From NCBI GenBank assembly GCA_964030785.1, contig OZ034969.1, positions 34,190,601 through 34,254,600 on the forward strand: DNA of 64,000 nucleotides, written 5' to 3'. The notes beneath the pieces are model-generated. The model made no database searches and was not told where the DNA came from. It worked only from the letters and a program-made list of their open reading frames with translations. The DNA is from Siderastrea siderea (Eukaryota; Cnidaria; Anthozoa; Scleractinia; Rhizangiidae). The translations under genes and the position numbers were made by a program. Positions 9,201-18,311 of the stretch are shown here, piece by piece. The stretch's first letter is position 1. Each line of letters starts with the position of its first letter.

Positions 9201-11973
9201 ACGACGCGTTATTTGTAAGTTAATGTTAATCAGAAATTGCCATGGAACTCCGAGGTTGTATTAACTAAGGAAGCTTGCGGTGAATTGGCGTTTTGGGGTG
9301 AGAACGTCGACTCCCTTAATTTCATTGCCCCTGGGTGCCTTTGCAACCTCCTGTTAATTTTCTCTGTTCCGACGCGTCGGATCACGCCTGTATTTCTTTC
9401 ATTGACAATGAGTACAATAACATTTTTGATCAGAATTGGAGTCCTGCAGAAAGTTCCAAAAGCTCTACGTGGAGGAAACTTAGGACCGTAGTCCTAGCAC
9501 TGTCTGCCTTTGCCCCTGATCTTCAGGGCAAAAGAGTTGCGTGGATTACGGACAACACCAGCGTTGTCGCTATTGTTCAAAATGGAACTCTTGTTATTCC
9601 TATCTGGAAGTCATCATATTTTTGGGTGTTATTATGCGATGATGGCAAACATTGGAACGAGTTTGTGCATGATTGGGTGATACTTCCCAAGTATAAGCAC
9701 CTCTTTATTAGAGGTAACGCTAAGAATCACGTGTTTGACTCTAAGGATTTGTCCTTCACTGTGATAGCTCTGCGTCTGAATTTTAAGCAGCCAAGGACGC
9801 AGTCTTTTTCGGGTTCAGTTTTGCACCGTTGATGGTGGCAGTTGTTCACAATGCAATAATTTTTAGGGTCTTTGGAACCCACCGTTAGAGAAGTCTTTTG
9901 GTACTTCGTCTATTTTTTATGATCGACGTTTCTTTAGGCTTGCTGATTTGACGGCTGCTTTCGCCGGTGTATCGCACTTACGTATGCTGGAAATCGCATG
10001 TGTGACTTTTTCTTGCGTTATTTTTGTAGTGCACTCTTTAGCTTGCATAATTTATTGCACGCATTAAACGTTAGGTGAGATGCGAATAAAATGAATTGCA
10101 CGCTCCTTTTGTTTTCTTTTTTATTGTTGTCTCTGATTGTTCTCCCCTTTATTTACAGATATTTTTAAGGAAGGTGTTTGAAAGGAAACAGCAGCGTTTG
10201 ACGATCCATATTTGCAGGGCCTTGCCTTGAGGCACCAGAGATCTGTTTTGTTAGCGAGGGCGCCAGCTACCACCAACGTTCAAGAAATGGCAGGACTTTG
10301 CTTTAAGCAAATTTAAAAACTCTTTTTTCCCTGCGAATCCTGTTCATGTAGCTGTTTATTTACAGCATGTGTTAGAATCCACTAGGTCTTGTAGTTCTGT
10401 TGATACTGCTTTTTATGCCATCAAGTGGGCCCACGAGATAGCGGGTATGGCCTCCTCCACGGATAATCAGTTAGTTTCTAGAGTTTGGGAAGCTGCAAAG
10501 AAAATTTTAGGGGCTGGGAGACCCAATAGGAAAGAGCCCTTGTCACTTGAGGTCCTTAAAGATATCGTCGAGGGGACTGATTTGTCTAACATTCTGCAGG
10601 TTAGAAATGTGTGTTTATATGTGTTAGCTTATGCGGGGTTTTTCAGATCAGAGGAGGTTCTAAATATTAGAATGAGGCATGTTCATTTCCACGAAGGTTA
10701 CATGATTATCAAACTAGAAAAAAGCAAGACCGACACTCCAGTGAATTTATTTTCTGCTCATTAGTTAAAACTAAGTCGCCTTACAAGTTGGTTAAAAATG
10801 ATAAGCCTATTTCGTATGCTACGTTCAGGGATCAGTTGGCCAAAAGTCTACAGAATATAGTTCCAGATCCCTCCATTTATGGGACTCACTCGTTTCGGTC
10901 AGAAGGAGCTTCGAGCTGCCATCAGCGGGGTCAGTGATCGAATTTTCCATGGGCACAGCAGATGGAAAAGTGTCGCAGCTAAGAATGATTATATCAGGGA
11001 CGACATTTCTTCACGACTTCTTGTTTCTAAGTCTTTGGAACTTTAGGTCGTTTTCCCGGTTTATCAAGCCCTATACTTTTTCTTCTAGGTTGTAGTATAA
11101 CTTATTGTTATAGTTCCCGGTGCTCGGCCGAAACCGCCAAAATAAACCTAATGGATTTTGCTCATGTTGTGTACTGCGTAGTGGAGCTGAAATATGGAAT
11201 TTCTGGCGTTTGAGTGGATACGAATTAGCCAGAAATGAAATATTTCTGCGGCACAAGAGCAGGGGGACTGGGGCTGGTTTAGTTGAAGTGCAGCATGGGT
11301 AGAAAGGAGGGCTATATAAGTGACGTAAGTCGCGTGGGAGATCATTCTAGGCCGACACCTCGTTCAGCTTACGTTATTTTTTAATTTTTAGTTAGTTGTT
11401 CTTCGTTGTCATACGTCCGACTTTTATTTTAGTTAACGCGGGTGGGGACGTTTGCAACGTGTAGCCTTGTAGGAAGGGCTATTTAGAGCTTGAGCCATGG
11501 TTCCTACCCAGATTTCCTGCCGAGTTTTTTCCCCATCGGGGTTTTTTTCAGGCAGGTTTTTTCTGGCCTCCGTTCTGACAGTAACGTCTTTGTAAACTGT
11601 CGCTCAGCTCTGTTTTTATGTTATGTGCCGTACGTTTGGATGTAATAAGAGGTTGTAGTATAACTTATTGTTATAGTTCCCGGTGCTCGGCCGAAACCGC
11701 CAAAATAAACCTAATGGATTTTGCTCATGTTGTGTACTGCGTAGTGGAGCTGAAATGACACATTTGTTTTGATGTTGAATAGCTTAATAGAAGTGAGGTA
11801 CCGTGGATGCAAGGCTATCATGTATTGAAATAAACTAGCGGTATTACAGTATCAAAAGTGCACGCTATCTTTAATCAATTTCAGGATTGGTCTCTACTTT
11901 TAAATGTCCCGTAAATCTCTGCCAGCTCACCGAAGCTTTTAAATGCCACCACTTTGTTTCTCGTGGCGGGTGA
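6235..11973 (+). CDS. Secreted cysteine-rich small protein (three exons)
   Basis: Inferred model: exons 6235-6292, 7025-7174 and 11885-11973, with GT/AG boundaries and both introns in phase 1, giving 98 residues. Residues 1-19 form a clear signal peptide (MEFKICVLVMLLSVVCYVE). The mature part has eleven cysteines, including a CCC triplet near residue 62 and C-x4-C-Q-L in the last exon. A short secreted peptide of this layout could be a toxin-like, antimicrobial or skeletal-matrix peptide. I cannot assign a named family, although coral SCRiP peptides also end in a CCC-type motif. The second intron contains a complete retrotransposon at 7503-11756. An odd number of cysteines, or use of further downstream exons, leaves the 3' end uncertain. 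Confidence 0.6.
7025..7174 (+). CDS. Exon 2: cysteine-rich core
   Basis: Follows a TTTTGTTCAG acceptor and ends before GTGAGTAA. It is fifty codons long with eight cysteines, beginning ADGKTCG and ending near NKCCCYNDRD. Cysteine density and the conserved phase at both ends are the main evidence that it is coding. Confidence 0.6.
7503..7691 (+). repeat. Split repeat A1 (5' terminal repeat of the YR retrotransposon)
   Basis: A 189-bp repeat matching 11193-11381. It contains GCTATATAAG at 7621, a probable TATA element for element transcription, followed by GTGACGTAAGT. Confidence 0.88.
7726..8115 (+). pseudogene. Gag-like ORF with broken zinc knuckle
   Basis: The first good ATG is at 7726 (MQEADVVKIV). 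The frame reads a helix-rich N-terminus, a Pro/Thr-rich middle and then a CX2CX4HX4C zinc knuckle (CYTCNKPGH...C). A TAG at 8065-8067, directly after the knuckle histidine, interrupts the motif, and the last cysteine follows in the same frame. Family knowledge: such knuckles bind element RNA in the particle. Inferred to be inactive unless the stop is read through or is a sequencing error. Confidence 0.7.
8300..9190 (+). pseudogene. Reverse transcriptase of the YR retrotransposon (frameshifted)
   Basis: The frame from 8313 carries conserved RT blocks: an SGKKRLILDL stretch, FKFNLKSGYHHVEI and LPFG, ended by a TAG at 8793-8795 just after LPFG. The same frame continues as SSALYLFTKLL and then shifts near 8833 to the frame holding the catalytic FLDDG (about 8875-8889). 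Domain order and motifs are those of DIRS/Ngaro enzymes, which copy element RNA into DNA. At least one stop and one frameshift make this copy non-coding as it stands. Confidence 0.8.
9237..9832 (+). pseudogene. RNase H domain of the YR retrotransposon (frameshifted)
   Basis: Two overlapping frames join near 9335. The first reads PWNSEVVLTKEACGELAFW, the region linking RT to RNase H. The second reads CSDASDHACISF, STWRKLRTVV, FAPDLQGKRVAW and TDNTSVV, matching the DIRS/Ngaro RNase H core. The usual catalytic glutamate in W-R-E-L appears as lysine (WRKL), which would impair activity. Confidence 0.72.
9833..10300 (+). other. Linker between RNase H and recombinase in the retrotransposon
   Basis: Decayed sequence with many stops in all frames. 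It belongs to the element by position, but no domain could be recognised. Confidence 0.4.
10300..11046 (+). pseudogene. Tyrosine recombinase of the YR retrotransposon (frameshifted)
   Basis: The N-terminal core-binding part is open from 10369 (LESTRSCSSVDTAFYAIKWA). The catalytic part follows after frameshifts near 10760 and 10915. Visible active-site residues are the first Arg in AGFFRSEE (codon 10645-10647), His and Arg in HSFR (10887-10898), the HGHSRW motif and Tyr in NDYIRDD (codon 10990-10992), with a stop at 11044-11046. All key residues of a DIRS-type recombinase are present, but they are spread over three frames. Its job is to integrate the circular cDNA at a short shared core. Confidence 0.78.
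11087..11193 (+). repeat. Split repeat B1
   Basis: A 107-bp repeat, identical to 11650-11756. Its right end abuts A2 (sharing T at 11193), so B1-A2 reproduces the joined ends of the circular DNA intermediate. Confidence 0.88.
11193..11381 (+). repeat. Split repeat A2
   Basis: A 189-bp copy of A1 with one difference, at 11332. Together with B1 it forms the internal A/B junction used as template to regenerate the element termini. Confidence 0.88.
11650..11756 (+). repeat. Split repeat B2 (3' terminal repeat)
   Basis: Identical to B1 over its whole 107 bp. The element ends here at GCTGAAAT. Removing 7503-11756 and keeping one T restores a simple host junction, consistent with recombinase insertion without a target duplication. 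Confidence 0.86.
11885..11973 (+). CDS. Exon 3: C-terminal exon of the cysteine-rich protein
   Basis: Starts after TCAATTTCAG and joins exon 2 in phase 1. It reads LVSTFKCPVNLCQL...FKCHHFV and stops at TGA 11971-11973. A GT just before the stop could be used as a donor, so the true 3' end may be more complex. Confidence 0.5.
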
Positions 11974-12059
11974 AATTTTGAGGGAGTACCAAAACTACCA
12001 GGGGATGGGGGCACCAGGGAAATGGGCTTGGGTGTACGTGGTGGGAGGAAAACTCCCTC

Positions 12060-12536
12060 TTAACCCTTTAAGCCCCAAAAGTGATCAGCATCAAATTTCT
12101 TCTCATCATATCAGTTGCATTATGACACATACAGGTCACAAGAATTAAGGAAGTAAAAAAAAAAGGGTTAATTAAATTTAACGTCGTAGTGAGGGAGTAG
12201 TCGCCTAATCTCCCGAGCCAGGGCCTCATGTGTAAACACTTGACGTCCAGGTCGAATTGGAATTTGGAAATGTTGGTTTTTATGGAGGGAGGAAAACCGG
12301 AGTGCCCGGAGAAAAACCCTCGGGGCAAGGAGGAGAACCAACAACAAACTCAACCCACATATGACACTGGGACCGGGAATTGAACCCGAGCCACATTGGT
12401 GGAAGGCGAGTGCTCTCACCATCGCGCCATCCCTGCTTGTCCTGATGTTTAAACAAGTTCTCCTAACTAGTACTCAATCAAAATGTATGGAGACCAGTCA
12501 GGAGAATTGGTATAACGATGCCGGGGCTTAAAGGGT
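12060..12536. mobile_element. MITE with TAACCCTTTAAGCCCC inverted ends, carrying a nested SINE
   Basis: The left end TTAACCCTTTAAGCCCC (12060) is mirrored by GGGGCTTAAAGGGT near 12523-12536. The interior (GTGATCAGCATCAAATTT...) reappears in a diverged copy at about 26985-27165, showing that it is a dispersed family. A tRNA-derived SINE has inserted into its middle. Confidence 0.65.
12153..12436 (-). mobile_element. tRNA-derived SINE (family 1)
   Basis: On the minus strand the head reads GGATGGCGCGATGGTGAGAG (A box) and GGGTTCAATTCCC (B box), an internal RNA polymerase III promoter. A ~200-bp body follows and ends in a T-rich stretch. The same head and body start occur at 44417-44555. No functional tRNA fold is expected because the acceptor stem is not paired. 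Confidence 0.75.
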
Positions 12537-12767
12537 GAAATGGGTACCACTGAATGAGCCTTGGATCCTCAAAGAAGGGGAAATGGAGGACGTTAAACTC
12601 ACTAAAATCACCACAGGTCGGTACGACAGGCTAATCAGGGAACAAATAAATACGCAATAGAGGTATAGCACACTTTTCCCATTTCAAATTCATTTGTGAT
12701 TTAGCCCAAAAACGAACGTTTCTATCTTATAAAATCCCTTACATTTTAATCGCTGCAACTTCCAGCT

Positions 12768-12880
12768 TTGGGTCACCTGTGGTTCTCATAGAAGCACCGC
12801 GATCTCCTATACTGATTGGGATACGTGTGAACGAACTTGCCAACTTTACCACCAAAATGTAGCGGGTTGTCATCTCTAAC
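12768..12880 (+). CDS. Possible cysteine-rich exon (isolated)
   Basis: After a CAACTTCCAG acceptor the frame CTT TGG GTC ACC TGT reads WVTCGSHRST, DTCERTCQLY and AGCHL, then stops near 12880. The C-x3-C-Q-L...C-H pattern resembles the last exon of the cysteine-rich gene upstream (C-x4-C-Q-L...C-H). It cannot be joined in phase to the mapped exons, so it may belong to a paralogue or be a relic. No upstream partner was found. Confidence 0.3.
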
Positions 12881-13226
12881 CAACCTTTGCTGCTGCTGTT
12901 AAAATGGCGAGATATAGGCTATTTATCGGTGAACGGCGGTTACAAATGAAGATGTAAGAATGACAGGGTCGTAACAAGCTATGATTTTTTCAATGCTGAT
13001 TCAATTTTCTGCGCAGAACATTCTGATCTCTAATCCTAGCTGAAATCTTCACAAAGTTGTGGAAGTATGATCCCTAATCACAACTCGAATCTTATCATGT
13101 TAGTCCCAGATCAAAGGCCTTTAATTTCCAATTCGTGTAAACAGCAGTGATGAAATGGTTTTCAGCCGCCGGAGTGTAAACATTAAAACAAAGTACTGAC
13201 AAATTCCCCCTTTCACTTAGTTGCAG

Positions 13227-13381
13227 TTTCTGACAAAAAGCCTCGGTGTATTAATCCATGCCCACGAGGATAGAGAATCCGTTGCTACTATCTTGATGGT
13301 TCGGACCATATTGGCGATAACAAAGGGCGAAGAGTGTACCAGTGCTGCTGCCGAAGGCCATATGATAGCTTCAGGAAGTAG
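13227..13381 (+). pseudogene. Cysteine-rich exon with in-frame stop
   Basis: After a TTAGTTGCAG acceptor, a phase-1 exon reads VSDKKPRCINPCPRG, then TAG at 13271-13273, then RIRCYYLDGSD and YQCCCRRPYD, ending at TAG 13379-13381. The PCP...C...CCC layout matches exon 2 of the gene at 6235-11973, and so does the incoming phase. It looks like a tandem paralogue of that exon, disabled or truncated by the first TAG. Confidence 0.4.
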
Positions 13382-13571
13382 TTTTTCATATCATTTCAAG
13401 GCCCCCTTTAGGGACACGGAGTCAGTGTCGTGATATCGTAGGATTTAATCATGAGGTTAAATTAAACGGGCATCTAATTGGGTACCTTATTATCGTGGAG
13501 TGTCTTGGACAGTTAACAAGTTTCCATCCACCAAGCTGGTAATTGAGGTCAAGGAAGAATTTATTTTTTAA

Positions 13572-14138
13572 CCCTACTCATACCGGTTTTTTTGGTCTTG
13601 TGGGACCGGGGGGGAGGGATTCCACCTCCACCTCTTAACTCCGAGAATATTAGAGCTATAACAACGAAACTTAAAGGACAGATAGTACGACTAAATATGT
13701 TTCCATTGTGGTCCGCAAAATTAGCTGATGACGTCATATGACGTCACAATAATGTTTTTTCTCAAACGGCGGCCATGCTAGATTTCTTGATTTTTCCAAA
13801 ACCTTCGAAAACCCGCCAATATTGGTAAAGGAGTGATAATAAAAATCAAAATCAATAAATTAACACGGAAATAATACAAAAACGTAAAATTTACTTAAGT
13901 AATTATTTTTCATTAAAAAGAGAGAAATTCAAACTTCTGGAAAAAGCTCTTGTCAAAAAGTGGTTGCCATGGTAACGTTACTTAATTGACAAGGTTTTGC
14001 TATACGAAGTGGTTCCCAGATTAATTTTAAGAAAAGTCATCAAATTTGGTGGCACTAGCTTGCTTATTCAGTAAAACAGATATAAACGTCCTAAGTCCGT
14101 GCGGGCAGAATCCGCCCCCCCCCCCGGTCTGAATGGGG
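13572..14138. mobile_element. TTAA-flanked DNA transposon fragment, copy 1 (piggyBac-like)
   Basis: Bounded by TTAA on both sides (13568-13571 and 14139-14142). The termini are CCCTACTCATACC on the left and GGTCTGAATGGGG on the right. TTAA target duplications with CCC...GGG ends are typical of piggyBac elements; Kolobok also uses TTAA. The interior is non-coding and matches the terminal parts of the longer copy at 34692-37399, so this is an internally deleted member. Confidence 0.72.
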
Positions 14139-14143
14139 TTAAG

Positions 14144-14600
14144 GTATGAGAGCATATAATATATATATAATATCGGGAAAAAGGTTTTTGAAGTTTAGCT
14201 ATCTTGTACTTTGATAGTGATTGTTTATAGAATAGTAACTAGATAGTAGCTGGTAAACCGCACTTGCTTTTGTTCTGCCAATACGGCAAAAAATCTGAAT
14301 TAAACACGTCTCTGTCGAAATTGTTTTCCTGCGCTTGGAGCTTGTATTCGTTTTAAATTCTGGTTAGCCTCGGGGAACGCTCAGGGGGGGGGGGGGGGGG
14401 GCGAGGGTAAGGAGAAAATGCTCTGGTTGTTTTATTAGATCTGGAATATTTGTACTAGGCTAGTAATTACTATATTTGTTTGTTTGTTCTTCTTGGAATG
14501 TGTGTAGTTTGAAAGAATTTTTACAATCTTTATAAAATTAAAATGAAAAAAAAAATAACTTGTGGTGTCCTTTCTTGCGGAACTTAGTTCTAACGTTGTT
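14144..14600. other. Non-coding stretch with simple sequence
   Basis: Contains an AT dinucleotide patch near 14155-14171 and a long G run at about 14386-14402. No gene recognised. Confidence 0.4.
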
Positions 14601-14607
14601 ATTAATC

Positions 14608-14985
14608 ATGCTGCACAAGGTGGTTACAGCGTTTGAGTCTGTGGAGGAAATCCCAAAGTGTCCAAAGTGTGACCATTCAAATGAAAGCTATTGAGCAGCA
14701 CTGTCTATCATGCTGTACGAGGTGTTTCTAACTTTTGAGTCTGTTGATAAGACCCTAAAGTGGGACCATTCAAATCAAAGCTACTGAGCAGTACTTTCCT
14801 GTGGTGCTGTTTATCGGATGCTGTGCAAAGTGGTTCTAACTTTTGAGTCTGTGCATGAAATCCTAAAGTGTGACCATTCAAGTAAAAGCTACTGAACAAT
14901 CCTTTCCTATGGTGCTGTTCATTGTGGTGGTCCTAACGTTTGAGTTCGTAGTTGAAATCCTGAAGCCTGTCGCTTCAAAACAAAA
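14608..14985. repeat. ~100-bp tandem repeat, 3.5 to 4 units
   Basis: The anchor TTTGAGTCTGT recurs at about 14632, 14733 and 14842, with a mutated fourth copy near 14938, giving a period of roughly 97-109 bp. Each unit also has AAATCCTAAAGTGTGACCAT and AAGCTACTGAGCAG. No coding sense. Confidence 0.7.
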
Positions 14986-15221
14986 CTATATCTAGTCACT
15001 CGTACGATTTTGTGTTCTATTTAAAATGACTGTTTTTCTTGCAACTTCACAAAATAAAGTTTGCTAACGTTCTTGAATTCAGTTTCGGGGTACTCAGGGT
15101 AGCAAAAAGATAAGAGAAGCCTTTTGCAGAATTTTTTATTCTTCTTCCCCGCGGGTAGTATTAGAATTCCCAACAGTGCACTTAGCAAAGTTGCATCTGC
15201 TCACTACCTACTAAGGGGAAT

Positions 15222-15680
15222 TTATTTTATTCGACGACGAAGTCTACAATACATTGTCTGGTCCGAATCGCCTACTTTGATCCACTTTGCAGATGGCAAA
15301 ATACCCGTTATTTTTTCATCAGTTTCTCCGCTATCGCTTATCTCTGAAATTTCCTCGGCCTGTTTCCATTTCGAGTCATCAAACTCAGGAAGAGCCCAAT
15401 GGGGGGCTTCACCTGAAGTGCATTTCCAGTTAGAGTCTGTGACAACATCGTCACTGAATGAGCCAAACGTGGAGGCACCTTCTTTGGTTTCTGCTGCTAT
15501 GGCAACCACTTGGGTGCTTTTGAGAATAGCGAAGTTGATCGCCAGTGGCCGTAGTTGAGAACAGTGGATGTTTTTCACTGGTATGGTTGAATTGATTTAT
15601 ACTATGTTGCCGTCCCCGTAAACAGACATCTTTGTAGAACAGCTGAAGCTTGCATTGATCACGTCTATAAACAACGGCGG
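15222..15680 (-). pseudogene. Galactose-binding-like / lectin-type domain remnant
   Basis: On the minus strand a frame ends at 15222 and contains DVVTDSNWKCT, HWALPEFDDSKWKQA and AKWIKVGDSDQTMYCR. I recognise the pattern (W-K-C-T ... P-x-F-D-D-S-x-W ... A-K-W-I ... Y-C-R) from cell-surface lectin-like proteins of cnidarians and other invertebrates. The same frame continues upstream as FSCSTKMSVYGDGNIV, but a TAA at 15597-15599 interrupts it. No upstream exons were found, so this is either the last exon of a gene with a sequence error or a relic. Confidence 0.5.
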
Positions 15681-15815
15681 AGTTATATTGTTTGTTGAAT
15701 GCAAGTACTTCAGGGTCGTAACGAGGTATGTGGGATTAGGGATGATCCCATTTTTTTTAATTCCTGATCCCAAAATTCCATTGAATTGTGATCCCTGATC
15801 CCACAAAAATGTCAT

Positions 15816-16190
15816 GATCCCGTGAGGGAAAAAAGTGATCCCGTTAAAAAAACGCCTTACCTCCCTCCAACCACCTATGACTGTTGCACAACTGGACAGT
15901 TACTGTAAGAAAATACCTTCATTCAAAAGCTTCTCGTTGTCAAAGTTACTACAAATTTTACTTACCTCCGGATTTAACAAGTCGAGTTAATGCGTAAAGG
16001 TGTATCCTTCATTTCTTTTCGGAGCATTTCCAGCAAGGCAGATCAGGTGTTTCAAGTAGGAAGCTGTCGCTGAATACACGTGAATAGGTTGAATTCAGAG
16101 TTTATGACAATAAACAGCCCAAACTCAGTTCAGCTTTTAACATTTATGCAATGTTGCCCCGTCTTTTTCGATCGCGACGATACAAAGTAT
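15816..16190. other. Non-coding stretch
   Basis: Contains short iterations of a GATCCC motif at its left end (about 15735-15845). Nothing else recognised. Confidence 0.35.
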
Positions 16191-16194
16191 TTCT

Positions 16195-16510
16195 AATGCC
16201 AGCAAGGGCAGAGTCTTTTCCTATGGACGGCGCAGTAAAATTAGAATCTCAGTCCAGCAAGTTCTTTTGATGAACGGCATAGTCAAATTAAAATGGCAGT
16301 AAGAAGTTTTTTTTTTTTTTTTACCATGAGGGGCACGGTAAAATGAAAATGTTCTAAGGCACAGTATTGCCGATCAACGGCAAAGTAAAATCCACATGCC
16401 ATCAAGGTACAATCTATTCAATGGATGGCGCCAGTAGCATAATTTAAAAGTGCGACCAAGGGCACAGTCCTCTCGACTGGCGGGACAGTAAAATTTAAAT
16501 GCATGGGAAA
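16195..16510. repeat. Degenerate ~65-70 bp tandem repeat
   Basis: Units of the type GGCACAGTAAAATTAAAATG...CAAGGGCAGAGTC...GAT/TGAACGGC recur four or five times with heavy divergence. A poly-T run interrupts them near 16307-16322. Confidence 0.5.
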
Positions 16511-16597
16511 GAAGTGACAAGGCTGGAGTGAATTGTGCAATTTTTTTTTCCGTCTGCTTGATTGTTCAGTGGGTAGAGGAGGGGGACATGGGGATTT

Positions 16598-16760
16598 GCG
16601 GTGTTGCGGTGTGGCTTGTTTTTTTGTGCGGTGTTGCGGTGAATAAAATCCCATCTCGCGGTGTTGCGGTGATCTCAAATCGTACGGTGTGCGGTGTTTT
16701 TGATTTTAAACCTGCGATGTTCGGTGAAAAAAGATTTCTTGCGGACCCTTTGCGGTGTTG
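16598..16760. repeat. GCGGTGTTGCGGTG minisatellite, block 1
   Basis: The 14-mer GCGGTGTTGCGGTG, itself a near duplication of GCGGTG, occurs several times separated by ~25-35 bp of T-rich spacer. The same motif forms a second block at 18312-18392. Confidence 0.65.
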
Positions 16761-17377
16761 TGGTTTATTGTTTGACACATTTGACCGACTTACCCTTGTC
16801 GAGTAACTGTCAAAACTTGTTTATATTCGTCAAACCGTCGATTATCACCCTTTTTTGGAAACAATCTGTGTCACGCAATGAATGCCAGGCCATTTCCGTT
16901 TTCATTTATAAGTAACTTGACCTTTGCTACGCGGACTGTCAGGGATCCAGTCAGCCTCCTTGTGTTTCACGGCGCGTGGTCAAACGGCTGCAACATACGA
17001 CAGAGTGCATAATCGACTGTGTCGCTTTTTTTTATGAAGAGGGAAAAGGGGGGGAAACTACCAGTATAAAAACAAATTTAGGTGCCGGATCAAACAAAAG
17101 TAAAAAGTGCCCGACGAAGCTCAAAGAATCTATTTAGTAAGTTCGTAACACGCTACCTTGCATTCTTTATATATGCACGACTGAAAATAGAGTTCTTAGA
17201 GTCTTGAGGTCAGTCTCTATAATCCAAACCAGCTCCGAGATCCTCTAACCCCAGTTATATGGAGATTTGGATTAGATTAGCTCCCATTAGGTCCATTAAA
17301 TGGTCAGTTAAAGTACGCTGAAGGGGGATTAAAGCGACTGATACTCGGGGGGGGGGGGGGTTAATCCCTCTAATAGC
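16761..17377. other. Non-coding stretch
   Basis: No gene or known repeat recognised. It includes a G run near 17348-17360. Confidence 0.35.
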
Positions 17378-17752
17378 CCATACTGGGAGGCTCCGTCCGA
17401 AAGGGGTACCTTTTTCAGGCTTCAGGTATATGAAAGGGTAGGGATTTCACGAGCTGAAGTATATGAAAGGGTAGGGAAATCTGTCATTTAGGTATTTAAA
17501 AGGGCCTTTAATTAAAATATTTCGAGTAGACGCACCTTATAACTGTATTATTTTAATTTATTAAACGCTACATGAAAACGACAAGGAGACTTCCTTCCAG
17601 GGGTTTAGAAAAGGGATGCAGTGTTCTTAGGTAGGTATGTGAAAGGGATACCATTTTTCAATGGAAGGTATACGAAAGGGGTACCTTTTCTATCAAAAAT
17701 GGTATATTAAAAAGGGTAAGGGGTTGGACCTCGGGGCGGAGCCTCCCCGTAT
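17378..17752. mobile_element. MITE with GGGAGGCTCCG-type inverted ends
   Basis: The left end GGGAGGCTCCGTCCGAAAGG is mirrored by GGGGCGGAGCCTCCCCGTAT at the right. The subterminal regions repeat GGTATATGAAAGGGTAGGG and GAAAGGGGTACC in both orientations. No coding capacity. Confidence 0.6.
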
Positions 17753-18311
17753 AAAACTTTGTTGAGTGCCTCCCCCCCCCCCCCCGGGCTGATACTACCC
17801 CTTTCCTCCGTGTCCTTTCATCTCTCTACGTCGCGGTTGCGGAGGTTTTCGCGAGAGAGACTCGTTAAATGCCGGAGGGTGATAAGGATCTTATATTTAC
17901 AGGCTGTGCTAATGGATTGAATCCATTAGATCCATTAGGCCCGATTCTTTGGTTAATAGACGATAAAGGAGCGCTATCATCCCAGAAGACATTAAAACGC
18001 GAAACTAAGCAAGTGAGCTCGTGGCAACCACGACCACGCTGGGCAGCGGGAATGTTACCAGTTCATCTTTGTCGTCATGTACATACGACAAAATGTTGGC
18101 CACAGCAAGAATACAGACATCATCAGTATCCGCGTGATTCACGTGCAGACCACAAGGTGAAAGCAGTATGGCTTTGTGATTTGTCTCTGTTGAGTGGAAA
18201 ATAGCTGAGGTAATGACATTTGTTTAAATGAAAAATATTACATCACGTGAGGACGTTTTCCCTTTTCCAAGAAGCTTTTTGGATCATTTAAATCGTAGGA
18301 CAAAAATTAAA
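17753..18311. other. Non-coding stretch
   Basis: Contains a C run at about 17770-17785. An open frame at 17869-18204 on the plus strand shows no domain, no splice context and no codon pattern that I trust, so I do not call it a gene. Confidence 0.35.

Larger units (their letters stand above)
7503..11756 (+). mobile_element. Tyrosine-recombinase retrotransposon with split direct repeats (Ngaro/PAT-like)
   Basis: The repeat order is A1 (7503-7691), internal region, B1 (11087-11193), A2 (11193-11381), B2 (11650-11756). This A-B-A-B split arrangement is the hallmark of PAT and Ngaro retrotransposons, relatives of DIRS1 that integrate through a tyrosine recombinase and leave no target duplication. 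A1 and A2 differ at one position in 189 (7642 against 11332), and B1 and B2 are identical over 107 bp. The internal region has, in order, a gag-like ORF with zinc knuckle, reverse transcriptase, RNase H and tyrosine recombinase, all interrupted by stops or frameshifts. The copy lies wholly inside intron 2 of the cysteine-rich gene, in the same orientation. Confidence 0.88.

Noticed and set aside
11120..11345. ORFs on both strands over the retrotransposon A2/B1 repeats
   Set aside because: The same frames occur in A1 at 7383-7655, because both are copies of the non-coding terminal repeat.
12153..12436. Possible tRNA gene on the minus strand (A and B boxes)
   Set aside because: The acceptor ends do not pair, the body continues as a dispersed repeat and the same unit occurs at 44417. 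It is a tRNA-derived SINE.
17869..18204. 111-codon plus-strand ORF
   Set aside because: No domain, no splice context and no sign of conserved composition.
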